Part shown: positions 54,350 through 64,000 of the stretch, piece after piece
Numbering within the stretch: position 1 is the stretch's first letter
Layout of the letters: each line of letters opens with the position of its first letter
DNA from: Urechis unicinctus
Taxonomy: Eukaryota > Annelida > Polychaeta > Xenopneusta > Urechidae
Direction: 5' to 3'
Assembly: GCA_034190875.2 (NCBI GenBank)
Contig: CM067343.1
Location: forward strand, 14,997,073 to 15,061,072
Length of the DNA stretch: 64,000 nucleotides
Notes under the pieces: generated by a model
Database searches by the model: none
The model's input: only the letters and a program-made list of their open reading frames with translations
What the model was told of the DNA's origin: nothing
Program-made: the position numbers and the translations under genes

Positions 54350-55017
54350 TATTAAGGGGTTGACGGGATAAGTATTGTCTAAGGCGTGACTCATAGCGTG
54401 AGTGACTGATAGGCACTACTGATGAGGGAACGAGATATATCGCTGGTAGCAGTCGGAACAACAGCTACCGTGATGCTGAAGCAGGTCGGGAAGACCGCCT
54501 GCACGATTACCCAGAGAGCGGCCGCCTTTACGGAGGCTATGACCTAAATGAGGGTCTGATCCAACCCGAGTAAGGCGGGTAATCAACGTGCCGTGGGTGA
54601 GTGTGATGAGGCGGCCGTGCACTGGTTCAAAGAAAGGGAAATATATTCCCTTTTTCCCAAACCAACTTCAACCCTCGTCGACATTTGTTGCGTGAAAATA
54701 TTCGTCGCACTTAAGCCGGACAGAGCCTCATTTACAACACACAAAGACTCTTCAAGATCGTGACTCATCTCTCACAATCATCATAGCTTCCATCCCTCAC
54801 ATTATGCACCCTGTACGCACATATGATCATATGCTCCGCCTTGTTCCCGCTCCCGTATCACCTCCTGTCTTCGTTGAACCCGTTCATCTTCTTCTACTAA
54901 CCACAAATCTCGCAACAAACGCTGTAGGTATGGTGATCTGGAACGACCCGCGTTCAAAGCGTGTAATGCAGCCTTTTTGACGCTCCAATAAAGGCCCCCC
55001 GTTGTGGGATAATTGCC
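54350..55017 (-). CDS. Candidate minus-strand coding region, unrecognised
   Basis: Base composition rises to about half G+C here, unlike the AT-rich flanks. Minus-strand open segments read like protein. The segment 54,805-55,017 (71 codons) includes YWSVKKAALHALNAGRSRSP and RLLRDLWLVEEDERVQRRQE, a basic and charged probable helix. The segment 54,583-54,768 starts MSHDLEESLCVVNEALSG. The segment 54,416-54,622 includes HGRLITLTHGTLITRLTRVG and ends GSCCSDCYQRYISFPHQ. An AATAAA signal lies at about 54,354-54,349, 60 nt past the last stop. How the segments join is unclear, and two of them overlap in different frames. No known family is recognised. Part of 54,930-54,975 recurs in decayed form at 63,620-63,660. 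Confidence 0.35.
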
Positions 55018-55489
55018 TCAGAGACATGAAAAGGGCGCGCGAGGAAGGTAACGGAGGAACCGCCAGCGTGCGAGAAACACGAGGGAGGAAGTCTGTAACT
55101 CCCCTCTTTGGTTGTGAGTGTCAGTCTCTAACTACCATTGACTGCATGCAAGTGTGACCGCCCTTATTGATAAGATTTAATGCATTGCGTAGTATCAACC
55201 ATTATCGCATTCACCCTACTCTCAGCCAATCAGAGCTCAAGAAAAAGCTCGGTCTTTTTCCCATATCGCCTCAAACGCACAGTTTGCCATGCGATAACCG
55301 CTACCTGTCGATATATAACCAAGAAACAACTTCATTTGAGAAGGTCCCTCACAGAGCACTGCTGCTCTAACATTGCAACACTACGGAGGTTCTTACTATC
55401 ACGCACACCTTGCAAGTCTTATAGCGAAGGTTTTCTGGTAGCGTATGGCTCATCCGGAAGTCACGGTATCATCCCATCTCCCCGAAATC

Positions 55490-55830
55490 ATGCTGAGGCG
55501 CGAAATTCTAACACCTGCCGAGCCGTGTCTACTGCGCTTCAGTGTTGCTAGTATCAAACAACGACCAAGTCGGCGGAGCTCTGAACACAGCAAACTATCG
55601 AAGCATATTCTAATCAAATAAACAAACAAGTATAGAAACAAAAGTATTTAACTGATCATCACTAAAACGCAGGCAGCTGAGGCCGAACGGGGAATTAAGA
55701 TCCACCTCTAATATTTACAGGTCCCAGGCAGATACCTTACATAACATAGGTTCACGCTAATTAACATTATTAGGAGACAGCGTCGTGCTTGATTATCGCG
55801 TGTAGGTGCCATCGCGATAAGTATGTTATC
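55490..55830 (+). repeat. Inverted repeat, left copy
   Basis: The sequence from GGCGCGAAATTCTAACACC (55,498) to CCATCGCGATAAG (55,821) matches the reverse complement of 63,660-64,000, with indels. Shared landmarks are TGTCTACTGCGCT, GGCGGAGCTCTGA, ACAGGTCCCAGGCAGATACC and GACAGCGTCGTGCTTGATTA. The homology may start further left, because the partner runs off the window. The stretch before it (55,140-55,490) has a CCAAT box and a TATATAA-like box near 55,310, but no supported gene. Confidence 0.75.
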
Positions 55831-55921
55831 ACATGGTCACGCGGATGATATGGGGAAAGACACTCGGACGCTCCGCGTCCTCGTGTTCTTTCCGCATATC
55901 ACCCACGTGACCATGCGATAA
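55826..55921. repeat. 96-bp near-perfect palindrome
   Basis: The arms of about 46 bp run from TTATCACATGGTCACGCGGA to the centre GGACGC-TCC-GCGTCC, and back to ACGTGACCATGCGATAA. It directly adjoins the end of the left inverted repeat. A more decayed relative, with a similar right half (CTTTTTCCCATATCGCC then CCATGCGATAACC), lies at about 55,200-55,300. It would form a strong hairpin as DNA or RNA and may be a foldback-type mobile element. Confidence 0.8.
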
Positions 55922-55924
55922 CCA

Positions 55925-56365
55925 ACACTAATCAGCGTCGTCCACATGTGTACACATATTACATCAAATGTAATTCATATCATAATAAGCGTCGTCAGCC
56001 AGTGTGGAATCCCCCCGTCCCTCAAATACCAAACCTCGTCACTCATGTAGACAATTTTATTATTACCGAATGTGCTCTAAATTAGTTCCCTGACCATGCG
56101 TCGCCAATAAATATCAATTCCCCAGATCCAACTCGAGTATCTGACCATACTTATAGGCAAGCCCCTTTGTAGCAGCTGAGCCCCAATCAGAAACTTCCAT
56201 GCTTGCTGGCGACGCCACACTTATATATATACATCCGCATTACTAAATGTTAAAAGACACTCTTAATTCGGGCAGCTAAATAGTCATGATGTTACGGAAC
56301 AAGTTGGAAGGCCGAATTCGTACGACGGTAAGAAGAGATCGGAAGTCCGCCTCATCTCAAACCTT
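55925..56365. other. Spacer without recognisable content
   Basis: AT-rich sequence with a short TATATATATA stretch near 56,222. I see no gene, repeat unit or regulatory site in it. Confidence 0.5.
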
Positions 56366-56369
56366 TTAT

Positions 56370-56815
56370 ATATCACAATATCTATGTTGACAGTTGGATT
56401 TATAGGATACTGAATCCTTATCCCTACCTGCTTAAAGAAAAAATAAACTCATCCTGCCGCCACATCCCAACAAAGACCAGTCTCTCTCACCAATCCTTAT
56501 CAGCAGGATTTCTACCGCGTCATAATCTATATAGACAGATGGATTTATGAGATACGGAATCCTTATCCCTACCTGCTTAAAGAAAAAATAAACTCATCCT
56601 GCCGCCACATCCCAACAAAGACCAGTCTCTCTCACCATTCCTTATCAGCAGGATTTCTACCGTGTCATAATCTATATTGACAGATGGATTTATGGGATAC
56701 GGAATCCTTATCCCTACCTGCTTAAAGAAAAAATAAACTCATCCTGCCGTCACATCCTTACAAAGACCAGTCTCGCTTACCATTTCTCATCAGCAAGATT
56801 TCTACCGTGTCATAC
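56370..56815 (+). repeat. 145-bp tandem repeat, three copies
   Basis: The landmark GAATCCTTATCCCTACCTGC occurs at 56,412, 56,557 and 56,702, exactly 145 bp apart. The three copies are very similar, with the last slightly more diverged. Each unit contains CTTAAAGAAAAAATAAACTC and GACCAGTCTC. No open frame runs through it. Confidence 0.9.
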
Positions 56816-56819
56816 AAGT

Positions 56820-57250
56820 ATTAGTCTGTAACTCTCCTTCACTGCTTGTTAGTGTCCGTCTCTAATGTCCAGTCACGGCTACAGAGTGTCAGTCTCAGTG
56901 GATGGGTTGCGAACGGATACGGTTAAGGCGCACAATGTTCATCCCCCATGATATTTCGTTATATATTACTTAATAACTGACATAAGCTTTACGAGACCAC
57001 GCGTAGACAAGATGTGTACCAAATTATAGTATATTGTTTAATATTTTCCATGATGTGCTGTGCGTCCCTACCTGTTATGTATTTTATTATTTACACATAT
57101 CTATCTATATCGCCTGACTGTTTCTCTCTCAGAATGAATCGGTTTTTGTTATTTAAATCCGTTATACTAAACGGCAACTACACTCTTTTCAGCCTTTTAT
57201 CTTTTATAGACACTGCCGCACTCGCACTACCTCTTTCAAATCATTGCCCA
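56820..57250. other. Spacer with minisatellite scraps
   Basis: Near 56,825-56,905 are two or three degenerate units of the CACTGCTTGTGAGTGTCAGTC type that form the array at 62,400-63,070. The rest is AT-rich. A 92-codon plus-strand frame (57,014-57,292) overlaps the exon at 57,252-57,396 on the other strand and has no support. Confidence 0.4.
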
Positions 57251-57251
57251 C

Positions 57252-58524
<1,273 letters not shown>

Positions 58525-58566
58525 CTAGGGGTGCAACAGCAGAGAGAAATGTTACAACAGAAGTAG

Positions 58567-59078
58567 GTGAGGCAGTTTAGGCAAACACGACAGCAGCAGG
58601 AAGCTCGTCATCTGTGGGATATGTGACAACAGCGGGAGGTGAGGCAGTTGAGGCGAACCCGACAGCTGCAGGAAGCTCGTCAGCTGTTGGAGATGTGACA
58701 ACAGCGGGAGGTGAGACAGTTGAGGCAAACACGAGAGCTGCAGGAAGCTCGTCAGCTGTGGGAGATATGACAACAGCGGGAGGTGAGGAAGTTGAGGCAA
58801 ACACGACAGCTGCAGGAAGCTCGTCAGCTGTTGGAGATGTGATTACAGCGGGAGGTGAGGCAGTTGAGGCAAACACGACAGCTGCAGGAAGCTCGTCATC
58901 TGTTGGAGATGTGATAACAGCGGGAGGTGAGGCAGTTGAGGCAAACACGACAGCTGCAGAAAATTCGTCAGCTGTTGGAGTTGTGACAACAGTGGGAGGT
59001 GAGGCAGTTGAGACAAACACGACAGCTGCAGGAAGCTCGTCATCTGTGGGAGATGTGACAACAGCGGGAGATGTCGTG
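58567..59078 (+). repeat. 72-bp minisatellite, about seven units, open in several frames
   Basis: The unit encodes 24 residues per turn. On the plus strand 58,614-59,087 reads VGDVTTAGGEAVEANTTAAG then SSSA per unit. On the minus strand 59,020-58,577 (and further up to an ATTTCAG| acceptor at 59,077) reads STASPPAVITSPTADELPAA, a Pro/Thr/Ala-rich frame. A third minus frame is leucine-rich (LPQLPHLPLLSHLQQLTSFL). Because the period is a multiple of three, one open frame makes all units open. A stop shared by both strands lies at 58,578. It falls between the exons of the minus-strand gene, so it may be intronic or a variable exon. Confidence 0.7.
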
Positions 59079-59099
59079 ACTGAAATATAACATGCTGCA

Positions 59100-59300
59100 G
59101 CTATTCGTTATATTACAGCTGAACGACAACACTACACATATACGAGAAGCTGCTTAGGATGCGGAAACCTCCGGGTATACGCTGCTGCATGACCGATTAA
59201 TTCTGGTATGGATGCTACCTGTCGATCATTCGCTCTTCTCTGCGTATTCCCGGACAAAAACTAATAGTGCGCTCGGACTTTTGAGTTACAAGTATTTCTG
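59100..59300. other. Intron-like spacer
   Basis: No long open frame is present. A candidate acceptor and a possible microexon on the minus strand are mentioned under the 59,308-59,430 exon. Confidence 0.35.
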
Positions 59301-59307
59301 CACCTAC

Positions 59308-59430
59308 CTGAATATTCTTTCGCAGCAATGCTCGTATCGCAGTAATCAGACGATATGCTCGAGAAATCTGGAACATGGGTAATGAATTACGTCCGCGCTT
59401 GGCATAGACATAGGCTTCATCGCAAATAAA
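59308..59430 (-). CDS. Probable coding exon downstream of the SET exons
   Basis: The minus-strand segment between an AACATAGATAG| acceptor and a strong TTCAG|GTAGGT donor is 123 nt, exactly 41 codons in phase 0. It reads FICDEAYVYAKRGRN then SLPMFQISRAYRLITAIRAL. Composition and splice sites are those of a coding exon. It probably belongs to the same transcript as the SET exons above and the exon chain below, but the joins on both sides are not proven. A possible 21-nt exon (RRANDRQ) lies at about 59,215-59,240. Confidence 0.45.
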
Positions 59431-59749
59431 CTATCTATGTTAATTAAGACATGCGGTTTACTATCGAATTGCCGATAGAACGCCCACCAAGCTCATATTA
59501 GACTTACCCATGCCATTTTTACTTCTCTTCGGTGAACGCTGCCGCTACAATGAATGGGTTGTGTGTGTGTTACATTCAATAATGATAATATAATGTATTC
59601 ATATAGATGTCCTTTCAAACTAACGGCTAATTAGTAAGTTTATATCGTCTTGGCGTGATTTGACATAAAGTTACTTAAATTCAAATAATGAGATATTACT
59701 ACCGTGAACTTGCGCCATTTGCTGCCATCCTGGCAAACGCTACTGGCTA

Positions 59750-60465
59750 TTAGTTCGTCCCTGGTTTAATAGAGGACGATGCATGTAAAAACATCCTCAT
59801 CCGCGTCCCGGAGTTGGTAACTTTCACCACACAATTGTATTTGTCGTCCCTTGCAATAGCTACGTTGTGGCCTATTCTTCCGGTAGTGAGAGTGGCATCG
59901 ATGCTGGTAGACAATACTAATGTAGGAGGCACGCGACTTAATGCTGCTTCCAAATATTGAAACCAACTGATTCTTAATAGTTTGATTGAATTGAAAAGTT
60001 ATCGTAACAAACATAACGACTGTTCCTGCTTGTTTTTCTCGAAAGATTCCGATAGATGAGTAATGTGCTGTCCACAACATTCCAACAGGAAGGAACCCTC
60101 TTTGAACCGCTCCGTAGCGACCACACCATATTCTAAGATATGTCATGCCCAACGTCAAATATTAATTCATTGTAAAGATGTCGCTAATCTACTAGCATAA
60201 GAGACACTCCTTTTTTGCTTCTCAAATTAAACCCCCAAATACATGCAGACGTACCTAAGCGCTCGTATGTGTATTTTAATATGAATCCGTCCGGATCCAA
60301 GCCCAGCTGGGACCACCATAATGCCTTTTCCCGGGCGCTACATTCTTTTTTGCGTTTCTGAATTCATGCCACATATAGCACACTTAAGTACATGTTATAC
60401 ACAAAGTTGATTACACGATTTTTCAGATAAAGGTATTCATATAAGTCACGAAAGCCATCATTACC
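59750..60465 (-). CDS. SET-domain lysine methyltransferase-like gene, KMT5A type, 5' exons
   Basis: SET domains transfer methyl groups to lysine on histones or other proteins. Reading the minus strand, one exon ends at CCTCAG|GTAATG (60,465). The exon 60,357-60,255 (KRKKECSAREKALWWSQLG) runs from AATTCAG| to CTTAG|GTACGT. The next exon starts at 60,132 after ATCTTAG|, and the phase fits. It reads YGVVATERFKEGSFLLECCG, matching the SET start GxGVxAxxxFxxGxFxxEYxG. Further on are SIDATLTTGRIGHN, matching the KMT5A-type DAT...GRL(I)NHS region, then DDKYNCVVKV, then HASSSIKPGT, matching ASRDIxxGEE. The linker between the first and second SET blocks is not resolved and may hide a short intron. The frame stops at 59,750, where YDYG would be expected; a one-base shift there gives GDELIASSVCQ, so it may be damaged. 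The family call is from memory of the fold. Confidence 0.55.
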
Positions 60466-60469
60466 TGAG

Positions 60470-61390
60470 GTTTCTGTGTTCCTTCTGCAACTGATGCCCT
60501 TAGCTTTATACAAATCCAAATAAGTAATGCATATAACACTATATCAAATACTGCAGTGAATCTCGCCTAACACCTAATCAATAAACCAAACAATTTAATC
60601 AATCAATACAATTAACTATTACAACAAGAGAAACCAATCTAGCTATATCGATTCAATGACAATTGACAAGGAGTTACGACCTTGACCTCATTCTTCATTG
60701 AAGGGAAATTGTATGGCCGACAAGTCCCATAAGACCTACTCCCCAACCCACCTCCATCCCCCACAAACGCCCATACGCGCTAACACGCACGCGCATAAAT
60801 TATCTGAGACAACTTTCTGGATTGTGGTTGACCTTTGCCTCAGTCGTTTGATAATAAACTTAATTACATGACTGACTAGTCACATAGCTGTGTCGCACCG
60901 TGCAACGTGGTCTGTTAGTTAACCGAATAGCCTGTCGGTCATCTATAATGTCGTATAGTTAATAAAATATTTTAAGTTAGATGTCATGTTTATTTTGTTT
61001 ACATGATTTTGGTAAATACAGCTTTGGTGGCAAGGATGTCTTATTTTAGTTATTGTAATTGGTGAGCTGGAACGCTATTCATCTCAACATGTTATTTGGT
61101 TTATCAAGAGGCGTGCAAACTAAGCTACAATTCACCAAAGAGAACAAAAGCGTTGCAATAAATCGATGTAGGGCATTTATAGTCTACATCAATGTCACTT
61201 TTCCTAACTTTTATCGTTAATGGCCGCTGAAATTTATCATGTGGTCCGAGAAAATCGTAACATAAAATTTGATATATCAAAAAGCACAAACATATTCGGA
61301 TAATTGATTCATATTACCATTCGCTTCCCGTACGACAGAGCCATCTCGTGACGATATCCGTTAAAACTCCGAATGTGAATGATGATTGAG
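60470..61390. other. AT-rich spacer between two minus-strand genes
   Basis: The sequence is AT-rich and without long open frames. It probably contains the promoter and upstream exons of the SET gene, but I could not place them. Confidence 0.35.
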
Positions 61391-61394
61391 CAGA

Positions 61395-61912
61395 TTATAG
61401 CCAAGAATAGCGAGAGCTATCTGATGGAGCTATGGATTCCGATCGCAAGACGATTGCTGCACCAAGAAATGCAAACAGTGGAATAGCTACAACGGGTACT
61501 GGCCGTTCGGTGTTACCTGTCGGTACACCCGCGCTAGACTTCCAGTCGGGATACCTCTGATCCAACAGGGCAGCTAGGGAAATGATGAGGCTGAAGTATA
61601 AAAAGGAACAAAGAGAATTGCTTTGGTGATTAGCTAACCTCTGCGCCTGTCATTCAAATTCATTCAATCGGAACAAATAGAATGAAGGCGTCACCAATGT
61701 CAGGCTGTTACAAGTTGACCATCCCTAACCTGGCTAGCCCGTCGCTCCCTCACCAGAGAAGCATCTCCCTTTCATCTTCCCCTTCATGAATCTGCGCGCT
61801 CCACACAAAGAATGCCTTAGTTACTGTATTCCGTCTCAACATGATATCGCGCCTCGTCTTGCGGTGGGGTTGCGAAGTAATTCGCGAGATTACATGACGA
61901 GTACCAAGAGAC
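61395..61912 (-). CDS. 3' end of a split gene encoding a probable membrane protein
   Basis: On the minus strand the exon 61,912-61,754 (159 nt, acceptor AAATCAG|) reads RRNTVTKAFFVWSAQIHEGE, then DEREMLL, and ends at CTCTG|GTGAGG. A 115-bp intron follows. The next exon, from 61,638 (acceptor CGCAGAG|), completes a tryptophan codon and continues LANHQSNSLCSFLYFSLIIS, LAALLDQRYPDWK and VPVVAIPLFAFLGAAIVLR, ending at TAA 61,395-61,397. Two hydrophobic stretches (about 20 residues each) suggest membrane spans or a lipid-facing region. Frame, splice sites and phase agree, which is better than chance, but I do not recognise the family. Upstream exons are not found, and the plus-strand frame at 61,976-62,245 is not part of it. 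Confidence 0.45.
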
Positions 61913-61919
61913 CTGATTT

Positions 61920-62400
61920 GCTTTTACAGTAGACGAACATGTCAAATAATTGACCTGGACCGATCATAACAAACTTTGCATCGCATAATATATAATAATA
62001 GCAACAACAATAATGCCGTCTTTGAGTTGGAGATAAGCGGGGACTCAAATCCATGTCTTATATACCCGTTTCCAGGATGTGCGGTTTTCATAACGAGTAG
62101 CCAAGACAATATAGCTCAGAATGGATATGCCAACGGTGCCTTGGGATACGCAAAAGTATCACAGATACTATGTTATCCAAGGATATGTTGGATAAGATTT
62201 GTATATAAATGTCTTCAGAAGGATTATAGCTTAGGTTCTTGGTAACTACTACTGTAGCTGCAGCTTTGCCACGTAAGTAACGGCCAATAAAGTTGAAATT
62301 AAGAGATTCCGTTCCCCGCCAATGCGTCCTTGGCTAACATGCACATGAACACACATACTCAAAGACACACACACACGCCCAATGTCAGGTATGAAGATTG
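61920..62400. other. Spacer
   Basis: It contains an AAT/AAC-rich stretch near 61,990-62,015 and a CA-rich stretch near 62,345-62,380. One 89-codon plus-strand frame (61,976-62,245) shows no motif or splice partner. Confidence 0.35.
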
Positions 62401-63070
62401 TTTGCGAGTATTGGTATATGACTCGTCTTCACTACTATCGGCCAATAACCCAACTTAACCACTTGTGAATATGGGTCAATAACTCGTTATCACTGATTGC
62501 GAGTGTCAGTCTCTAACTACCATTCACTGCTTGTGCGTATAGGTTTATAAATCCAGTTCACTGCTTGTGGGTATCAGTCTATAACTACCCGTAGCTGCAT
62601 ACGAGTATCGGTCCATAACACCCCATCACAGGCTCGGTATCGTGTTATGCCTGCCTTTCTATGGTATAATTTCAATTCACTTGTTGTGAGTATCAGTGAA
62701 TAACTCCCCTGTTCTTCTTGTGAGTTTCGGTTTATAACTGTTCTTCACTGCTTGTGAGTCTATAATTCCTCATCAATGCTTGCGGGTATTGGTCTATAAC
62801 TCAAAGCTTCTGGGTATCGGTCCATGAATTCCCTTCACTGCCTGTGAGTATCGGTCTATAACATCAACTCGCTACTTGCGGCTATTGATCTATAACTCCT
62901 CTTCACTATTTCACTCTGTGTCGGTGTATAGCTCCCTATCACCGCTTGTGAGTATCGGTCTATAACTCCCCTTAAAATCTCGTGAGTATCCGTCAATAAC
63001 TCTGTAATTCTCCCTCACTTCTTGTGAGTATCGGTCAATAATTCCCCATCTCTGGCACTGTATCGTGTTA
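62400..63070 (+). repeat. Degenerate minisatellite built on a 34- to 45-bp unit
   Basis: Around fifteen uneven units follow the pattern CACTGCTTGTGAGTATCGGT then CTATAACTCCCCTT. Single scraps of it also occur near 55,095-55,160 and 56,825-56,905. No reading frame is kept. Confidence 0.8.
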
Positions 63071-63414
63071 TACCTGCCTTTTCCTGGTTTTGTATCTCTA
63101 GCTATACCCTACGCATCTTCGTTTATAACTTTGTCAATACCGCCATCAACACTGTGCTCGAACTTAAGTTTTTAACTTTCTCCTGGTCGCTTTGTTGTAA
63201 TCTCAGCATGTCTCTTCTGAGCTGATTTTGTATACACTGGTGATCTATAAGAGCTTCTAAAAGGTTCGAAAGAGACACGTTTCATTGCATTATAAATAAT
63301 TCAGATACGAACTTGTTTGAAGTCACATGCGCCGGTCATGCATCCTGTAAACTACCACAGACACCTTAACAACCTTTATACATTTCTGGCACCGAAGCAA
63401 CCTTCACACGTCAT

Positions 63415-63415
<1 letters not shown>

Positions 63416-63459
<44 letters not shown>

Positions 63460-63509
63460 CGGCGATGATGATGATGATGAAGAGGAGGAGGAGGAGGCGG
63501 AGGAGGAGT
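63416..63509 (+). repeat. (GAT)n followed by (GAG)n trinucleotide repeat
   Basis: Mostly GAT units with a short break, then GAG units, giving an Asp/Glu run on the plus strand and a Ser run on the minus strand. The surrounding frames have no other protein-like sequence, so it is treated as a microsatellite. Confidence 0.9.
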
Positions 63510-63654
63510 AATAGGAAGTGCCACCTGGGTAGTCGGCCAGTTGATTATGTAACCCTGAGATCCAAGAGGCGCACATAGAGCAGCTGGGTGAGGCTTCTAT
63601 GAACCAAACATCTCACTGTTTGGTGACCTGGAGTTCAAAGCGTGTTATACAGCC

Positions 63655-64000
63655 TTATCGCGATGGCACCTACACGCGATAATCAAGCACGACGCTGTCT
63701 CCTAATAATGATAATTAGCGTGAACCTACGTTATGTAAGGTATCTGCCTGGGACCTGTAAATATGACAAGTAGTCCCTTAATCCCCCATTTGGCCTCAGC
63801 TGCCTGTCATGATGGTTTCAACTATAGGAGATCTCGGAGATTTATCTTTTTTCGACGCTATGCTTCGATAATTTGTAGTGTGAGACTTGCAGAACCTTCC
63901 CAACCACGGCAATCAGAGCTCCGCCGACTTCGCCGTTGTTTAATGTTAGCAACACTGTAGCGCAGTAGACACAGCTCGGCAGGTGTTACAATTTCGCGCC
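63655..64000 (-). repeat. Inverted repeat, right copy (cut by window end)
   Basis: This is the reverse complement of 55,490-55,830. Just before it, 63,620-63,660 matches 54,930-54,975 in reading direction. A sharp end at CTTATCGCGATGGCACC (63,656) coincides with the end of homology near 55,824, so this may be a true element end. Confidence 0.75.

Noticed and set aside
55140-55490. Possible LTR or promoter, because of a CCAAT box and a TATATAA-like box
   Set aside because: I found no paired direct repeat, primer-binding site or coding region of a retroelement near it.
63317-63511. Acidic Asp/Glu-tail protein
   Set aside because: It consists almost entirely of a (GAT)n/(GAG)n microsatellite.

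Overview
The window reads as animal nuclear DNA, probably a marine invertebrate such as a mollusc, annelid or brachiopod (low confidence on the group). The reasons are split genes with AG|GT junctions and short introns, AT-rich spacers, very long pure (TG)n and (TA)n tracts, several minisatellites, and decayed class A seven-transmembrane receptor genes. I see no bacterial operons, rRNA, CRISPR array or convincing tRNA.

About 1-53,450 is one complex low-copy repeat field. A compound unit recurs in forward and reverse orientation. Its forward order is: block h, block A, a GATGAAGCC-type minisatellite, block D, block E, then a receptor gene on the minus strand, then h again. Copies are of different ages. 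A1 (1-8,582) and A2 (42,803-50,390) are close copies; A3 (35,150-38,065) is older. T1 (8,742-20,515) and T2 (20,516-30,605) are a head-to-tail tandem duplication with an exact junction and near-identical sequence over much of their length. Within T1 and T2 the orientation flips across a (TA)n array: forward block D lies on one side, and reversed h, receptor, E, D, minisatellite and A on the other. The whole therefore forms nested inverted repeats. Every receptor copy seen is damaged or truncated, but the copies share a start peptide, transmembrane motifs and a 3' splice donor. Block E carries a second recurrent open segment of unknown function.

About 53,450-64,000 is different and looks low-copy. 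It holds a MITE-like element, candidate minus-strand coding segments with a poly(A) signal (54,350-55,020), a 96-bp palindrome, a 145-bp tandem repeat, and minisatellites. It also holds a minus-strand split gene whose exon phases join without a break. The upstream exons (about 59,750-60,465) encode a SET methyltransferase domain resembling the KMT5A type, and downstream exons run to 57,252. A second split gene ends at 61,395. Two inverted copies of a repeat (55,490-55,830 and 63,660-64,000) flank this gene region, so it may have moved as one block.

The strongest leads are the mirrored receptor-bearing unit, the T1/T2 tandem duplication with a scrambled stretch in T2, and the flanked SET gene. 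Identity levels are judged by eye; no alignment was run.
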